From contig NZ_JZEX01000087.1 in the NCBI RefSeq assembly GCF_000969415.1, forward strand, positions 45,544 to 109,543: a DNA stretch of 64,000 nucleotides, given 5' to 3'. Below, piece by piece: positions 43,264 to 52,945 of this stretch; position 1 is the stretch's first letter, and the number at the start of each line of letters is the position of its first letter. The DNA is from Devosia geojensis (lineage in GTDB: Bacteria; Pseudomonadota; Alphaproteobacteria; Rhizobiales; Devosiaceae). A program made the translations under genes and the position numbers. Below the pieces are notes generated by a model. The model saw only the letters and a list, made by a program, of their open reading frames with translations, was not told the DNA's origin and did not search any database.

Positions 43264-43998
43264 TCAGATGGCCGAGAGGCCGCCGTCGACAGACAACTCC
43301 ACCCCATTCACGAAGCTCGAATCGTCCGAAGCCAGAAACACCGCGACCGCCGCGATTTCCTCGGGACGCCCCATCTTTCCCCGCGGGATCACGGATTCGA
43401 ACATCCACTTGGCTTCCTCGGTGAGAACCTGGTCCTGCATCGGTGTGTCGGTCGGCCCCGGGTGCAGCACGTTCACCCGGATATTCCTGTCCTTGAGTTC
43501 GTTGAGCCACCCGCGTGCGAATGCGAGCAACGTCGCCTTGCTCGCCGCATAGACGCTGTAGCCAGGAAAACCTTTGATCGCGGCAACCGACCCGGTCATG
43601 AAGATCGACCCGCCATCGTTGAACAGCAGCAACGCCTTCTGCACCGTGAACAGCGTGCCGCGCGCATTGAGGTTAAAGGCCGCATCGAAGTGCTGCTCGG
43701 TAATCTCGCCCAGTGGGGCGGCTTCGCCCATGCCGGCGCTCGCATAGAGGACGTCGATCTTGCCCTTTTCCCGCCTGACCGTGTCGAACAGACGGTCGAG
43801 GTCGTCGAGATTGGCCGCGTCGCCGCGCACGCCGGTCACGTTCCGGCCGATGAGCCTGACGGCCTCGTCGAGCACTTCCTGCCGACGGCTGGTGATGAAA
43901 ACATAGGCGCCTTCTTCAACGAACCGCCTGGCGCTCGCCAGCGCCATGCCGCTCGATCCACCGGTGATGACTGCAACCTTACCTTCAAGCTTTCCCAT
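43264..43998 (-). CDS. short-chain dehydrogenase/reductase (SDR)
   Basis: A 244-residue classical SDR: cofactor motif TGGSSGMALAS near residue 12 (the usual GxxxGxG has its final Gly replaced by Ala), ASAGMGE in place of NAG near 86, catalytic Ser in GSVAA near 137, YSVYAASKA (Tyr, Lys) near 150, and the C-terminal NGVELSVDGG. Basic residues after strand 2 (TSRRQE) favour NADP(H). Substrate unknown. It diverges from a LysR gene 268 bp away, the usual arrangement for a LysR-controlled target. The preceding gene on the same strand is a frameshifted reductase. Confidence 0.85.
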   Translation of the reverse strand: MGKLEGKVAVITGGSSGMALASARRFVEEGAYVFITSRRQEVLDEAVRLIGRNVTGVRGDAANLDDLDRLFDTVRREKGKIDVLYASAGMGEAAPLGEITEQHFDAAFNLNARGTLFTVQKALLLFNDGGSIFMTGSVAAIKGFPGYSVYAASKATLLAFARGWLNELKDRNIRVNVLHPGPTDTPMQDQVLTEEAKWMFESVIPRGKMGRPEEIAAVAVFLASDDSSFVNGVELSVDGGLSAI

Positions 43999-44265
43999 GA
44001 CTTCTTCTTTCAGATTTCGTCTTTGGTTGTTCGGGGATGCCCCCCGGGAGCCTGAAGATGGGTCTGCCGGTGTCAGGCGTTGAGTGCGCAAGCGCGCATA
44101 TCGGTGGTGCGAAATCGATCCGGCTGAACGACTGACGCCCACCGCGACGATCGGTGTCCGCCGTTCGCAATTGGGTCCGCTCGAACTATGATGGCCGCCC
44201 GCACTGCTGTACGATGCGTTAGATGCGGGCTTGGAAGGCGCACCCCAGCGGTGCCGGATTGCACC

Positions 44266-45162
44266 ATGATCGACTGGGATGACGTTCGCTACTTTCTTGC
44301 CGTCGCGCGCGGAGGCTCGGTGCGGGCGGCCGCCGGGCGGCTTGGGGTGAACCACTCGACCGTGCTGCGACGCATCGCCCAGCTCGAGGAACGCCTCGGT
44401 GCGCACATGTTCGAAAAGCTGCCTTCAGGCTACCGCCTGACGGCTGCGGGCGAGGAGGTCCTCGAGCTCGCCAACCAGATGGAAGCGTCGTCGCACCAGC
44501 TGGAGACGCGCGTCTTCGGACGCGACCAAAGCGTGCGCGGGCTTCTGCGGGTGACGTTGGCGCCGACCCTCGCGACACACCTGCTCATGCCGGACCTCGC
44601 CGATTTCGCGCTTCTGCATCCGGACATCGAGATGGAAATCCTGTCGTCCGGCGAGCTGGCAAATCTGACCAACCGAGAAGCCGATGTCGCGATCCGCATC
44701 GTTCACGACCGCAAAACCCTGCCGCTCAATCTTCACGGCCTCAAGGGACCGGATCTGTTCAGCGGCGTCTACATATCCCGCGATCGGCTGGCCGCGTGGC
44801 GCGCAGGTGCGCCGGATCCCGTCCGGTGGATCGTCATAAGCGTTCAAGGCATCCCGGACTGGGCACGCGAGGGGGAGGTTCGCAGCACAGGGGTTCCGTT
44901 CAGGACCACGGACGGCGAGGCGCAGATCGTTGCAGTGCGGCAAGGGCTCGGGATGACGACATTGCCGTGCTTCGTCGGAGATGCCGACCCCCTGTTGGCG
45001 AGGGGGCCGGGCACCGACCTGCACATGCATGGAACGCTCTGGCTTCTCACGCAGGGGGAGACACGCAAGACGAAGCGCGTGCAGCTTTTTACCGAGTTCG
45101 TATCCCGCAGGCTCGCCGCGTACGCTCCGCTGCTCGCGGGGCTGTCCATATCGCGCGACTGA
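44266..45162 (+). CDS. LysR family transcriptional regulator
   Basis: A 298-residue LysR-type regulator. The winged HTH spans residues 1-60 (WDDVRYFLAVARGGSVRAAA, then LGVNHSTVLRRIAQLEERLG), and a substrate-binding effector domain follows from about 90. ATG 44266 gives the standard LysR N-terminus; longer alternatives add unrelated residues. It diverges from the SDR gene at 43264, its probable target, with the shared promoter region at 43999-44265. I could not single out one T-N11-A site with confidence. It ends 117 bp before the convergent ATPase gene. Confidence 0.87.
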   Translation: MIDWDDVRYFLAVARGGSVRAAAGRLGVNHSTVLRRIAQLEERLGAHMFEKLPSGYRLTAAGEEVLELANQMEASSHQLETRVFGRDQSVRGLLRVTLAPTLATHLLMPDLADFALLHPDIEMEILSSGELANLTNREADVAIRIVHDRKTLPLNLHGLKGPDLFSGVYISRDRLAAWRAGAPDPVRWIVISVQGIPDWAREGEVRSTGVPFRTTDGEAQIVAVRQGLGMTTLPCFVGDADPLLARGPGTDLHMHGTLWLLTQGETRKTKRVQLFTEFVSRRLAAYAPLLAGLSISRD

Positions 45163-45279
45163 CGCGCGGGAGCTCGCCGGCGACGCTCGGAAGCCGAGCT
45201 GCGGTCGCCTGAAATGGCGGCGTGTTGACCATTGCCGCATCCGGAAATGCTGGCGAATTTCGCCAAACAGCTCGTTGAG

Positions 45280-46371
45280 CTACGTCGACTCCGCTCCGGT
45301 TTCTCGTCTCGATTTTCCAGACTTGCGGTCGAAGACCTGCACGAGGTCGGGGTCCACACGAAAATGGAGGGTTTGTCCTGTGCTGACCTGCTCTTCTCCG
45401 TCGACCACGACAGTGGCGGACGTGCCGCCGATATCGACGACGAGATGGGTTTGCGCGCCCGTCGGCTCGATGAGGGTGACGTTGCCGAAGAGAGCCGTAC
45501 GCTCCCGGCTGATCTGGAAGTGCTCCGGACGTACGCCGATGACGACCTGGTCTCCGGCTGACGCTTGGCATTGCGGCAACGCCACGGCGATTCCTTCACC
45601 GAGTTTGCCGACGAGCCGGTCGCCGGCCGCTTCGATATGGGTCTCGAAGAAGTTCATGGCCGGGGAGCCGATAAATCCTGCAACGAACGTATTGGCCGGA
45701 CGCCGATAGAGCTCCAGTGGAGAGCCCTGCTGCTCGATCCGCCCCTGGTTGAGAACGATGATGCGGTCGGCGAGGGTCATGGCCTCGATCTGGTCGTGGG
45801 TCACGTAGATCGAGGTGGTCTTGACCTTGCCGTGCAGCGCCTTGATCTCGGTGCGCATCTGCACGCGCAGTTTGGCATCGAGGTTCGAGAGGGGCTCGTC
45901 GAAAAGGAAGGTCGCGGGGTCGCGCACGATGGCCCGCCCCATGGCCACGCGCTGGCGCTGTCCGCCCGACAGATGCGCGGGCCTGCGATCCAGCAGGTTG
46001 ATCAGGTCCAGCATTCGCGCCGCTTCCTCGGTGCGTCGCGCAATCTCAGGCTTGGACATCCCCGAAAGGCGCAGGTTGAAACCTATGTTCTCGGCCACCG
46101 TCATATGCGGGTAGAGCGCGTAGTTCTGGAACACCATCGCTACATTGCGTTCGCGCGGGTTGAGCGCATTGACGAGCATGTTGTCGATCCGGATCTCGCC
46201 GGAGGTGGGATGCTCCAGGCCGGCGATGATGCGCAGGATGGTGGATTTGCCGCATCCGGAGGGGCCTACAAGCGCGACGAACTCGCCGTCTTCGATACTC
46301 AGGTTGATGTCATGGATGACATCGACCACGCCGAACGACTTCTTGAGATCCTTGAGTTCAACGGATGCCAT
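45280..46371 (-). CDS. CUT1 sugar ABC transporter ATP-binding protein (UgpC/MsiK-like)
   Basis: A 363-residue ATPase: Walker [10 protein letters not shown] at 36-44, [20 protein letters not shown] near 137, [20 protein letters not shown], and a TOBE domain with GSPAMNFFE and GVRPEHF. It is the last gene of a nine-gene - strand operon and overlaps the PEP-hydrolase-family gene by 14 bp. It is the only CUT1 ATPase in the bidirectional cluster 45280-60816, which contains two complete sets of binding protein plus two permeases. It therefore probably powers both. Confidence 0.9.
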   Translation of the reverse strand: MASVELKDLKKSFGVVDVIHDINLSIEDGEFVALVGPSGCGKSTILRIIAGLEHPTSGEIRIDNMLVNALNPRERNVAMVFQNYALYPHMTVAENIGFNLRLSGMSKPEIARRTEEAARMLDLINLLDRRPAHLSGGQRQRVAMGRAIVRDPATFLFDEPLSNLDAKLRVQMRTEIKALHGKVKTTSIYVTHDQIEAMTLADRIIVLNQGRIEQQGSPLELYRRPANTFVAGFIGSPAMNFFETHIEAAGDRLVGKLGEGIAVALPQCQASAGDQVVIGVRPEHFQISRERTALFGNVTLIEPTGAQTHLVVDIGGTSATVVVDGEEQVSTGQTLHFRVDPDLVQVFDRKSGKSRRETGAEST

Positions 46372-47218
46372 CGTGATCCACTCCGTTTGGCAGCGACATG
46401 TTGAGGAACTCCCGAGCCCGGCTCGTCACCGCGACTTCGACCGGCAGCCGCTCCATCGAGGACGCGCCGTAGAAGCCGTTGATGCCGTGGGTCCGGTCGA
46501 GCACGTATTGAGCGTCCGCCGGTTCTGCGATCGGGCCGCCGTGGCAGAGGACAATGACGTCTGGCCGGACCCGCCGCGCTGCGGCTGCCCATTCCGCGAT
46601 TTTATCGACGCAGTCATCGAGGGTTACGGCGGTATGGGCGCCGATCTGGCCCCCCGTCGTCAGGCCCAGGTGGCACACGATGATGTCCGCCCCGGCCTTG
46701 GTCATGGCGGCCGCATTCTCGCTCGAGAATACGTAGGGAGTGGTCAGCAGGCCGAGGCTGTTCGCCTTTGCGATCATTTCCACCTCCTTGTAGTAGCCCA
46801 TGCCGGTCTCTTCGAGGTTGGCGCGGAAGATGCCGTCAATGAGCCCGACCGTCGGGAAGTTCTGGACGCCCGAGAAGCCGATGCGGGCGAGTTCGGGCAG
46901 GAAGACATCGGGATCGTAGAACGGGTCGGTCCCGTTCACGCCGGCAAGGACAGGTGTGTGCTTGATCACCGGAAGGACTTCCCGCGCCATGTCGACAACG
47001 ATTTCGTTCGCGTTGCCGTAGGCCAGCATGCCGGCAAGCGAGCCGCGGCCGGCCATGCGGTAGCGGCCGGAGTTGTAGATGATCAGAAGGTCGATCTCTC
47101 CGCCCTCCTGCAGTTTGGCGGTGATGCCGGTGCCTGCGCCGCCTCCCACAATGGGGAGCCCGGCGGCCATCTTGGCTCTCAGCCGGGTCAGAATTTCGGT
47201 GCGGGTAAGTCGTGCCAT
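46358..47218 (-). CDS. phosphoenolpyruvate hydrolase family TIM-barrel protein (Tm-1 C-terminal-domain homologue)
   Basis: A 286-residue TIM-barrel protein of the PEP_hydrolase family. Characteristic segments are [11 protein letters not shown] near residue 25, [17 protein letters not shown] near 44, [11 protein letters not shown] near 92, [13 protein letters not shown] near 116 and LCHGGPI near 225. Related proteins form the C-terminal half of the plant Tm-1 protein; their enzymatic role is unsettled. The gene follows the Tm-1-like N-domain gene by 13 bp, so the two halves are separate adjacent genes here. In a sugar-importer operon an aldolase- or hydrolase-like step on a degradation intermediate is plausible but unproven. 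Confidence 0.82.
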   Translation of the reverse strand: MARLTRTEILTRLRAKMAAGLPIVGGGAGTGITAKLQEGGEIDLLIIYNSGRYRMAGRGSLAGMLAYGNANEIVVDMAREVLPVIKHTPVLAGVNGTDPFYDPDVFLPELARIGFSGVQNFPTVGLIDGIFRANLEETGMGYYKEVEMIAKANSLGLLTTPYVFSSENAAAMTKAGADIIVCHLGLTTGGQIGAHTAVTLDDCVDKIAEWAAAARRVRPDVIVLCHGGPIAEPADAQYVLDRTHGINGFYGASSMERLPVEVAVTSRAREFLNMSLPNGVDHDGIR

Positions 47219-47231
47219 AAGGTTCAGTCCT

Positions 47232-48467
47232 TCAGTTACGCAACGCAGGCTTGGCGCTTGCCTCGCCGATCAGGTGCTGCAATTCCGCGGCGGCGCGGGC
47301 GGCAAAGAGCGGGTCGTTGATGTCGGTGTCGACCTCGATCAGGCGTATTCGACCATCAAGACCGGCGCGGATGGCGCTGAAAAGCGCATCGTCGGCGTCC
47401 GGATCGTGGAAGGGGCCATCGGCCTTCGCTATCGCGGAGACTCCGCGCAGCGGCAGCATCACCACGCAGGCAACGTTGAGCGCGGATACGCGCTCGGCGA
47501 GCCGGCGGCCGAGCTCCGCGCATTCCTGCGGCGTCGTTCGCATCAGCGTGACGCTCGGATTGTGGACGAAGAGGTTGCGCGCGCGAAACTGGGCCGGCAC
47601 CGTATCCATCGGACCGAAGTTGACCATGTCGAGCGCGCCGACTGAAACCACGCGGGGCGTCGCCTCGGGCCCCGAATGGGTGAGCCGCCCCGGTCCAGCC
47701 GAGAAAACACCCCCGACAAGCTCATCGGCGAGTTCGGTCGTGGTGATGTCCAGGACGCCCGCGAGAAGGCCATTGTCCACCAGCGACTCCAGCGTGCGTC
47801 CGCCCGAACCCGTCATATGGAACGTGAGGACCTCGAACCCCTTGCTCTCGAGGATCCGACGTCCCTCCGTCACGCAGGGGGTCGTCACCCCGAACATGCT
47901 CGCGGCGACAAGGGGGCTGGCGTCGATGGACTCGACCCGCGAAGCGCCGATCATGCCGGCGAGCGCGGCCGCCGCATTGGCAAGGATGCGGGCCGAGATG
48001 CGGTTGACGCCCGCGATATCGACGACGCTGGGAAAGAGCACGAGGTCGGTTTCCCCGACATAGACGCTGGTGTCGGCGGAGGCGGCGGTCGAGACGATCA
48101 GTTTGGGAACGCCGAGGGGAAGCCCGCGGAACGCCTGGGCGGCGATGGACGTGCCGCCTGTTCCGCCGAGGCTGATGGCGCCGTCGAGCTTTCCATTCCG
48201 ATGGAGATCGGCAACGACCCGCTCGGCGCCGCGCGCCATGGTCGTTACTGCCGCCCCACGGTCATTCCTGCCGGCGAGCTCACCAAGATCGCTGCCGGCC
48301 GCCTTGGCGACCGCCTCGCGTCCAATGTCGGCAGGGATTGTCGGCTCGCCCAGTACGCCGCAGTCGATGAGCGTGACCGTCAGTCCCGCATTTACCAGCC
48401 GGTCCCTGACGAAGGCGAATTCCGCCCCCTTGGTGTCGAGCGTTCCGAGCATCACCACATTGGCCAT
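47232..48467 (-). CDS. Tm-1-like ATP-binding domain protein (UPF0261)
   Basis: A 411-residue protein of the UPF0261/Tm-1-like family. Landmarks are [19 protein letters not shown] at residues 4-22, a Gly/Ser-rich nucleotide-binding loop [11 protein letters not shown] near 99, [13 protein letters not shown] near 129, FGVTTPCVT near 192 and [11 protein letters not shown] near 216. Members bind ATP; the family is named from the tomato mosaic virus resistance protein Tm-1, in which this domain is fused to the PEP-hydrolase-like domain. Bacterial copies occur in sugar and aromatic catabolic operons with unknown chemistry. It lies between cupin and PEP-hydrolase genes in the same operon. Confidence 0.84.
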   Translation of the reverse strand: MANVVMLGTLDTKGAEFAFVRDRLVNAGLTVTLIDCGVLGEPTIPADIGREAVAKAAGSDLGELAGRNDRGAAVTTMARGAERVVADLHRNGKLDGAISLGGTGGTSIAAQAFRGLPLGVPKLIVSTAASADTSVYVGETDLVLFPSVVDIAGVNRISARILANAAAALAGMIGASRVESIDASPLVAASMFGVTTPCVTEGRRILESKGFEVLTFHMTGSGGRTLESLVDNGLLAGVLDITTTELADELVGGVFSAGPGRLTHSGPEATPRVVSVGALDMVNFGPMDTVPAQFRARNLFVHNPSVTLMRTTPQECAELGRRLAERVSALNVACVVMLPLRGVSAIAKADGPFHDPDADDALFSAIRAGLDGRIRLIEVDTDINDPLFAARAAAELQHLIGEASAKPALRN

Positions 48468-48494
48468 TTTCCCCTCCCCGAAAGCCGATGCGGA

Positions 48495-48911
48495 TCAGCC
48501 GATATTGCCGATGCCGGGGATGGCCCCGGCCGGCGCCTCGCGGAAATCGGGCAGTTCGCGTAGCGCCCGCTCGGCCCCACCTGGGGTGTAGACCACGAGG
48601 AGGGTGAGATCGCTCCAGCCGGTGTTCAGCGTGGAGTGGTAGACGCCGCGCGGGATGTAGAACATGTCGCCCGCAGCGATCGGAAACGGCTCCTTGTCAT
48701 CGATCATCTGGCGTCCATGACCGGCGACCACGTAGATCAGCTCATCGGCGTCGGGATGGTTGTGGCGGTCATGACCCTTGTTGGGAAACACGACCACGTC
48801 GCCCGCGGTCATGCTCGCCCCACCGGCCGTCACGTCGGGGCTGACGCGCCACTTGATCCGTCCCCAATCGAAGAGACTGGTGGCAAAGTCGTTGGGATGC
48901 AGGTTTTTCAC
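48495..48911 (-). CDS. cupin domain protein
   Basis: A small single-domain cupin of 138 residues. Motif 1 GHDRHNHPDADELIYVVAG (residues 46-64) holds the metal-binding His, His and Glu; motif 2 PRGVYHSTLN near 88 supplies the last His. Such proteins act as isomerases, dioxygenases or epimerases, or bind sugars. The start is GTG 48911 with GAGGAG upstream; the open frame beyond it overlaps the next gene. It lies 13 bp after the NAD(P) oxidoreductase gene. The pathway step is unknown. Confidence 0.82.
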   Translation of the reverse strand: MKNLHPNDFATSLFDWGRIKWRVSPDVTAGGASMTAGDVVVFPNKGHDRHNHPDADELIYVVAGHGRQMIDDKEPFPIAAGDMFYIPRGVYHSTLNTGWSDLTLLVVYTPGGAERALRELPDFREAPAGAIPGIGNIG

Positions 48912-48924
48912 GGAAGTTTCCTCC

Positions 48925-49815
48925 TCAACGCCGCGCCGGGCTTTCGACGTGGATGCCCATGCGGTCTTCGTAGTAGGTGATGCACGCGCTCTGGCCCCAG
49001 AGCTTGTCGCCCTTTTCGAGGGCGCCGCCGAAGACTTCGAGCAGGGCCTCGGAGAAGGGCGTCGTTGCGCCGAGTGCCTTGGCCGTCTCCAGCACGTAGC
49101 GCATGTCCTTGGTGTGGAGCGCCAGCTGCCCACCCTGGCCGAATTCGCGTTTGGCGATGCGCGGATAACCGCGCTCGACCTGGTTCACGGCCGCTCCGGT
49201 CGTGCGGATGGCCTCCCACACCCTGTCGATATCGAGCCCGGCCTTGGCGGCGAACGCCATACCCTCGGCGACAACGGCGATGTTGACGCCCGAGATCATG
49301 TTCTGGACGAGCTTGGTGTAGTGTCCGTGGCCGTTCGGTCCGACGAGAGTGGTGCGGTGCCCGACGATCTCGAAGACCGGATAGATCTCGTCGAACAGGG
49401 CCTGCTCGCCACCGACCATGATATCCATGCCGTGGGGACCGAAGCTGATCGGCGCGTCGAGGAAGCGGATGCCCTTTTCCTGGCACAGCCCAACGAGTTC
49501 GGCGGTGCGCGAGGGCAGGCTCGTGCTCATGTCGACCAGCACCTGCCCCGGCCGCATGCGTGCGAGCAGACCATCGGGACCGCGGGTCACCGCTTCGACG
49601 ATGTTGGAGTTCGGCAGCGAAAGCAGCACGACGTCGGTTCGCCCGACCATATCGGCGTAGCTGCCCACGCGCCTGGCCCCGTTCTGCTCGGCCCGCGCGA
49701 GTGCCGCCTCCGATGGGTCCATCACCAGGACCTTGTAACCGGCGTCAGCCAGGTCCTTGGCCATGCGGCCACCGACATTGCCAACTCCGATGATGCCGAC
49801 GTTCTTTTCGGACAA
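48925..49815 (-). CDS. NAD(P)-dependent oxidoreductase, 3-hydroxyisobutyrate dehydrogenase family
   Basis: A 296-residue beta-hydroxyacid dehydrogenase: N-terminal Rossmann motif VGIIGVGNVGGRMA (residues 5-18), the family signature FLDAPISFGPHG near 120, GPNGHGHYTKLVQNM near 165 with the catalytic Lys, and a helical C-terminal domain. The start is TTG 49815, 8 bp after GGGAGG; an ATG nearby is out of frame. It probably oxidises a hydroxy-acid intermediate such as a sugar acid. It lies in the nine-gene operon between permease and cupin genes. Confidence 0.85.
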   Translation of the reverse strand: MSEKNVGIIGVGNVGGRMAKDLADAGYKVLVMDPSEAALARAEQNGARRVGSYADMVGRTDVVLLSLPNSNIVEAVTRGPDGLLARMRPGQVLVDMSTSLPSRTAELVGLCQEKGIRFLDAPISFGPHGMDIMVGGEQALFDEIYPVFEIVGHRTTLVGPNGHGHYTKLVQNMISGVNIAVVAEGMAFAAKAGLDIDRVWEAIRTTGAAVNQVERGYPRIAKREFGQGGQLALHTKDMRYVLETAKALGATTPFSEALLEVFGGALEKGDKLWGQSACITYYEDRMGIHVESPARR

Positions 49816-49835
49816 TTTCCATTCCTCCCAAGTGT

Positions 49836-50696
49836 TCAGAGTTTCATGCCGGTCGTGGCGAGGCCCTCGACGATGAGCCTCTGGAAGAGCATGAAGATGA
49901 TGAGAACCGGCACGACGGAGAGCGTCGACATGGCCAGGAGCTGGCCGTAGAACGACGAGCCGGTCGTATCGAGAAAGCGGTTGAGACCAACGGCGACCGT
50001 CAGCTTCTCGGCGCTGTTGAGGTAGACGAGCTGGCCGAAGAAGTCGCCCCAGGTCCAGATGAAGGTGAAGATGGCGACCGTCGCCAACGCCGGCTTGCAG
50101 AGCGGCACGATGACGTACCAGAGCACCTGCCAGCGCCCGCACCCGTCGACGATCGCCGCCTGGTCCAGCTCCTTGGGCAGGCCGCGGATGAAGATCGTCA
50201 TCAGGTAGACGAAGAAGCCGTCGACCGCGAAGAACTTGGGCACCGTCAGCGGCAGGAAGGTGTCGACCCAGCCGATCTGGTTGAACACCAGGTATTGCGG
50301 CAGGATCAGGACCTGCAGCGGCAGGATCAGCGATACGATCAGCACGGCGAACATCAGCGTCATGCCGCGGAACTCCATCCGGGCGAAGGCATAGGCCGTG
50401 ATGGTGCAGGCGACGAGGTTTCCGACCACCGCGAGCCCCGCGATGATGAAGGAATTGAGAAAGAACACGCTGAAGGACTGGCCCTGCGTGCTGCGCCAGC
50501 CGAGGACGAAGTTCTCGAGCGTCGGTTCGGCCGGGATCAGCGAGGGGCTGGCGAAGATCTGCCCCTCGGGCATGAAGGACCGGCTGATCATCCAGATCAG
50601 CGGATAGAGCATCACATAGGTGCAGCCGAGCAGGACGGCGTGCTTGAGGAGGAGCCTCATCATGGAGCCGGAACCGGTCATGGCGCGATCAGTCAT
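49836..50696 (-). CDS. carbohydrate ABC transporter permease (MalG-like), left arm
   Basis: A 286-residue CUT1 permease with six membrane segments, EAA loop QAAIVDGCG near residue 180, helix 5 FIWTWGDFFGQLVYLNS and C-terminus LIVEGLATTGMKL. It overlaps the upstream permease by 8 bp. The protein is paralogous to the permease at 56378 in the opposite arm: both share the LNSAEK/LNSPQN stretch, a VGL..FLD segment and the GMK end. Confidence 0.87.
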   Translation of the reverse strand: MTDRAMTGSGSMMRLLLKHAVLLGCTYVMLYPLIWMISRSFMPEGQIFASPSLIPAEPTLENFVLGWRSTQGQSFSVFFLNSFIIAGLAVVGNLVACTITAYAFARMEFRGMTLMFAVLIVSLILPLQVLILPQYLVFNQIGWVDTFLPLTVPKFFAVDGFFVYLMTIFIRGLPKELDQAAIVDGCGRWQVLWYVIVPLCKPALATVAIFTFIWTWGDFFGQLVYLNSAEKLTVAVGLNRFLDTTGSSFYGQLLAMSTLSVVPVLIIFMLFQRLIVEGLATTGMKL

Positions 50697-51633
50697 TGTT
50701 CACCCACCTGCGTCCGGACTTGAGGATGAGGAAGGTGGCGCAGCCGATCACGACCAGCAGGAACCAGGCCATGGCGGAGGCGTAACCCATCTGAAAATTG
50801 GAGAAGCCCTTCTGGTAGAGGTAGAGCGTGTAGAAGAGCAGCGAGTTGGCGGGCGCGCCGGTGCCGCCGCTGATCACATAGGCCTGCGTGAAGGTCTGTG
50901 AGGCGCTGATCATCTGCATGATCAGGTTGAAGACCACCACCGGCGCCAGCAGGGGCAGCACGACGAAGCGGAACCGCACCCAGGACGTCGCGCCGTCTAT
51001 GGCCGCGGCCTCGAGCAGTTCCTTGGGAATCTGGCGCAGCGCCGCCAGGAAGATCACCATCGATGATCCGAATTCCCAGACGCGCAGGGCAATGAGCGTG
51101 TAGATGGCGTAGCGCGGGTCGTTGAGCCAATTGGCGCCCTTGATGCCGAAAACGGCGAGGGCCGAGTTGACGATGCCCGGATTGCCGAACACCTGGCTCC
51201 AGAGCACCGCGACGGCCACGCTCGCTCCCAGCAGGGACGGCACGAACAATGCCGCGCGATAGAAATCCGCGCCCGCAAAGCGCTTGTTGAGCGCGATCGC
51301 GACGAGCAGCGAAAAGGCGACCTGCAAAGGCACGCCGAAGAAGATGTAGATGCCGGTGACCCGTAGCGCCTGGATGAAGCGCGGGTCGTTGAACAGCATC
51401 GTCTGGTAGTTGGATAAGCCCACGAACTGCGTGTTCGGCGAAAAGCTGTAGTTCGTGAACGAAATGACGAACGACCAGACGATGGGCAGCGCCATGAAGG
51501 CGAGGATGCCCACCAGCCAGGGCGCCATGAAGAACCAGGGCGACTCCACCAGGCTGAACCATGCCGCGCGCCTGCGCGGCATGGGCAGGGCTTCCCCGCC
51601 TTCTGGAGGCATGGTTCGGGTCGCCTCGATCAC
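50689..51633 (-). CDS. carbohydrate ABC transporter permease (MalF-like), left arm
   Basis: A 314-residue CUT1 permease, six membrane segments, EAA loop EAAAIDGATSW near residue 208. Signature stretches FVPSLLGASVAVAVLW and LGYASAMAWFLL-like GYASAMAWFLL are nearly repeated in the permease at 55446 (YLPSLLGTSVAIAVLW, GYASAMAWVLL), showing common origin of the two importers. The start overlaps the binding-protein stop by 4 bp. Confidence 0.87.
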   Translation of the reverse strand: MIEATRTMPPEGGEALPMPRRRAAWFSLVESPWFFMAPWLVGILAFMALPIVWSFVISFTNYSFSPNTQFVGLSNYQTMLFNDPRFIQALRVTGIYIFFGVPLQVAFSLLVAIALNKRFAGADFYRAALFVPSLLGASVAVAVLWSQVFGNPGIVNSALAVFGIKGANWLNDPRYAIYTLIALRVWEFGSSMVIFLAALRQIPKELLEAAAIDGATSWVRFRFVVLPLLAPVVVFNLIMQMISASQTFTQAYVISGGTGAPANSLLFYTLYLYQKGFSNFQMGYASAMAWFLLVVIGCATFLILKSGRRWVNND

Positions 51634-52922
51634 GCCGCGATCTCCGCGATCGAAGCGACCTCGCCGAAGAATTCCTCGACGGTCTGGTCGACCGAGGTCA
51701 TCCCGAAGACGACACTATCCGACTTGGCATTGAAGAGGGACGTGATGTCCGCCCCATTGGCCGGATAGTTGGGGAAGGTGACTGCGTTCGGTACCATCTC
51801 GTCGAGGAACTGCGACACGATCTGGCTCGGGGCCGGCAGCATCGGTTCGACCATCGCCTGGAGATCGCTGTTGCCGAGCCGGCCGTGCTCGTTGAGAAAG
51901 ACGCGCGCCATCTCCTCGTCGTTGACCCACCAGTTGATGAGCTCGGCCGCGAGCTTGGGATCGCGCGAGTTGTTGGCGATGCCGAAATAGGCACCCACGA
52001 TCACGCTCTTTCCCGGCTCGCTCGCGTGCGGCAGGTACTGGATGTTGAGCGGATCGTTGCGATGCGCTTCCTGGTAGGCCTGCCAGATGTGCAACTGGTT
52101 GGCATTGGTCGACATGATCGCCGCCCGGCCGGTGGAGAAGAGGCGTTGCGGCTCGGGATTGCTTTCGTCCTGGGCGGCCGTCGCGGCGTCGGGAATCCCC
52201 CCGCCATCGCGCAGGCGCTGCCAGAGCCCATACCATTCGGCCAGGTGCTCGCGCTTGAAGGCGATGCGTCCATCACCGTCGAACATCGAGGTATCGAACT
52301 GGCGCAGGAACACCTCGAACATGTTGGCGTTCTTCGAGCCGTCGGTGGCGCCGTAATAGCCATCGGGCAGCTTGCCGACGAACTCGAGCACCTTGGCCTC
52401 GAAATCGGCCCAGGTCGTCGCGTCCGGAAGGGGCTCGACGCCCGCTTCGTCGAACAAGGCTTCGTTGTAGAAGACGACGGGCCCCGAATTGCCGGTCGAG
52501 ATGGTGTAGGTCACCCCGCCGACCTTGCCGCTGTCGATCACGGACTGAGGAAACTTCGACAGATCGATGGTCCCATCCGCGATGAAATCGTCGAGCGGCA
52601 GCATCCAGCCGCGGTCACTCAGGCCACGCAGCTCGCGGTGCGTGACGTTGACGATGTCGGGCAGCTGGCCGCCCACGGCCTGGGTGCCGAGCTTGAGGAA
52701 GTAGTCGTTGTAGGGTGCGTATTGCCTGCCGACGGAAACCCCGCGCACCTCCTCGAACATGTCGACGAGCTTGTTGTAGAGGTCGGCACGGGCGTTGCCG
52801 CCGAACCAGGAGACCGAGATCGCGTCGGCCTGGGCGAAGGCAGGCCGGGCCAGCGAGGCCATAGCGAGGCCGGCCCCGCCGAGCTTGAGCAGCGAGCGCC
52901 GCGATAATCTGTTGCAGTTCAT
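51630..52922 (-). CDS. sugar ABC transporter substrate-binding protein, left arm
   Basis: A 430-residue family 1 solute-binding protein with a twin-arginine-like signal (RLSRRSLLKLGGAGLAMASL, cleavage near AFAQ at 31). The mature protein starts ISVSWFGGNARADLYNKLVD, parallel to the ISFAWWGAEARNRAILEVV of the right-arm protein at 54140. GGGAGGGG precedes the ATG at 52922; the longer open frame upstream overlaps the isomerase gene. It is second in the nine-gene operon. The ligand is unknown, presumably a sugar or sugar acid handled by the cluster enzymes. Confidence 0.86.
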   Translation of the reverse strand: MNCNRLSRRSLLKLGGAGLAMASLARPAFAQADAISVSWFGGNARADLYNKLVDMFEEVRGVSVGRQYAPYNDYFLKLGTQAVGGQLPDIVNVTHRELRGLSDRGWMLPLDDFIADGTIDLSKFPQSVIDSGKVGGVTYTISTGNSGPVVFYNEALFDEAGVEPLPDATTWADFEAKVLEFVGKLPDGYYGATDGSKNANMFEVFLRQFDTSMFDGDGRIAFKREHLAEWYGLWQRLRDGGGIPDAATAAQDESNPEPQRLFSTGRAAIMSTNANQLHIWQAYQEAHRNDPLNIQYLPHASEPGKSVIVGAYFGIANNSRDPKLAAELINWWVNDEEMARVFLNEHGRLGNSDLQAMVEPMLPAPSQIVSQFLDEMVPNAVTFPNYPANGADITSLFNAKSDSVVFGMTSVDQTVEEFFGEVASIAEIAA

Positions 52923-52945
52923 GGATTCCCCTCCCTTGATGTCCG

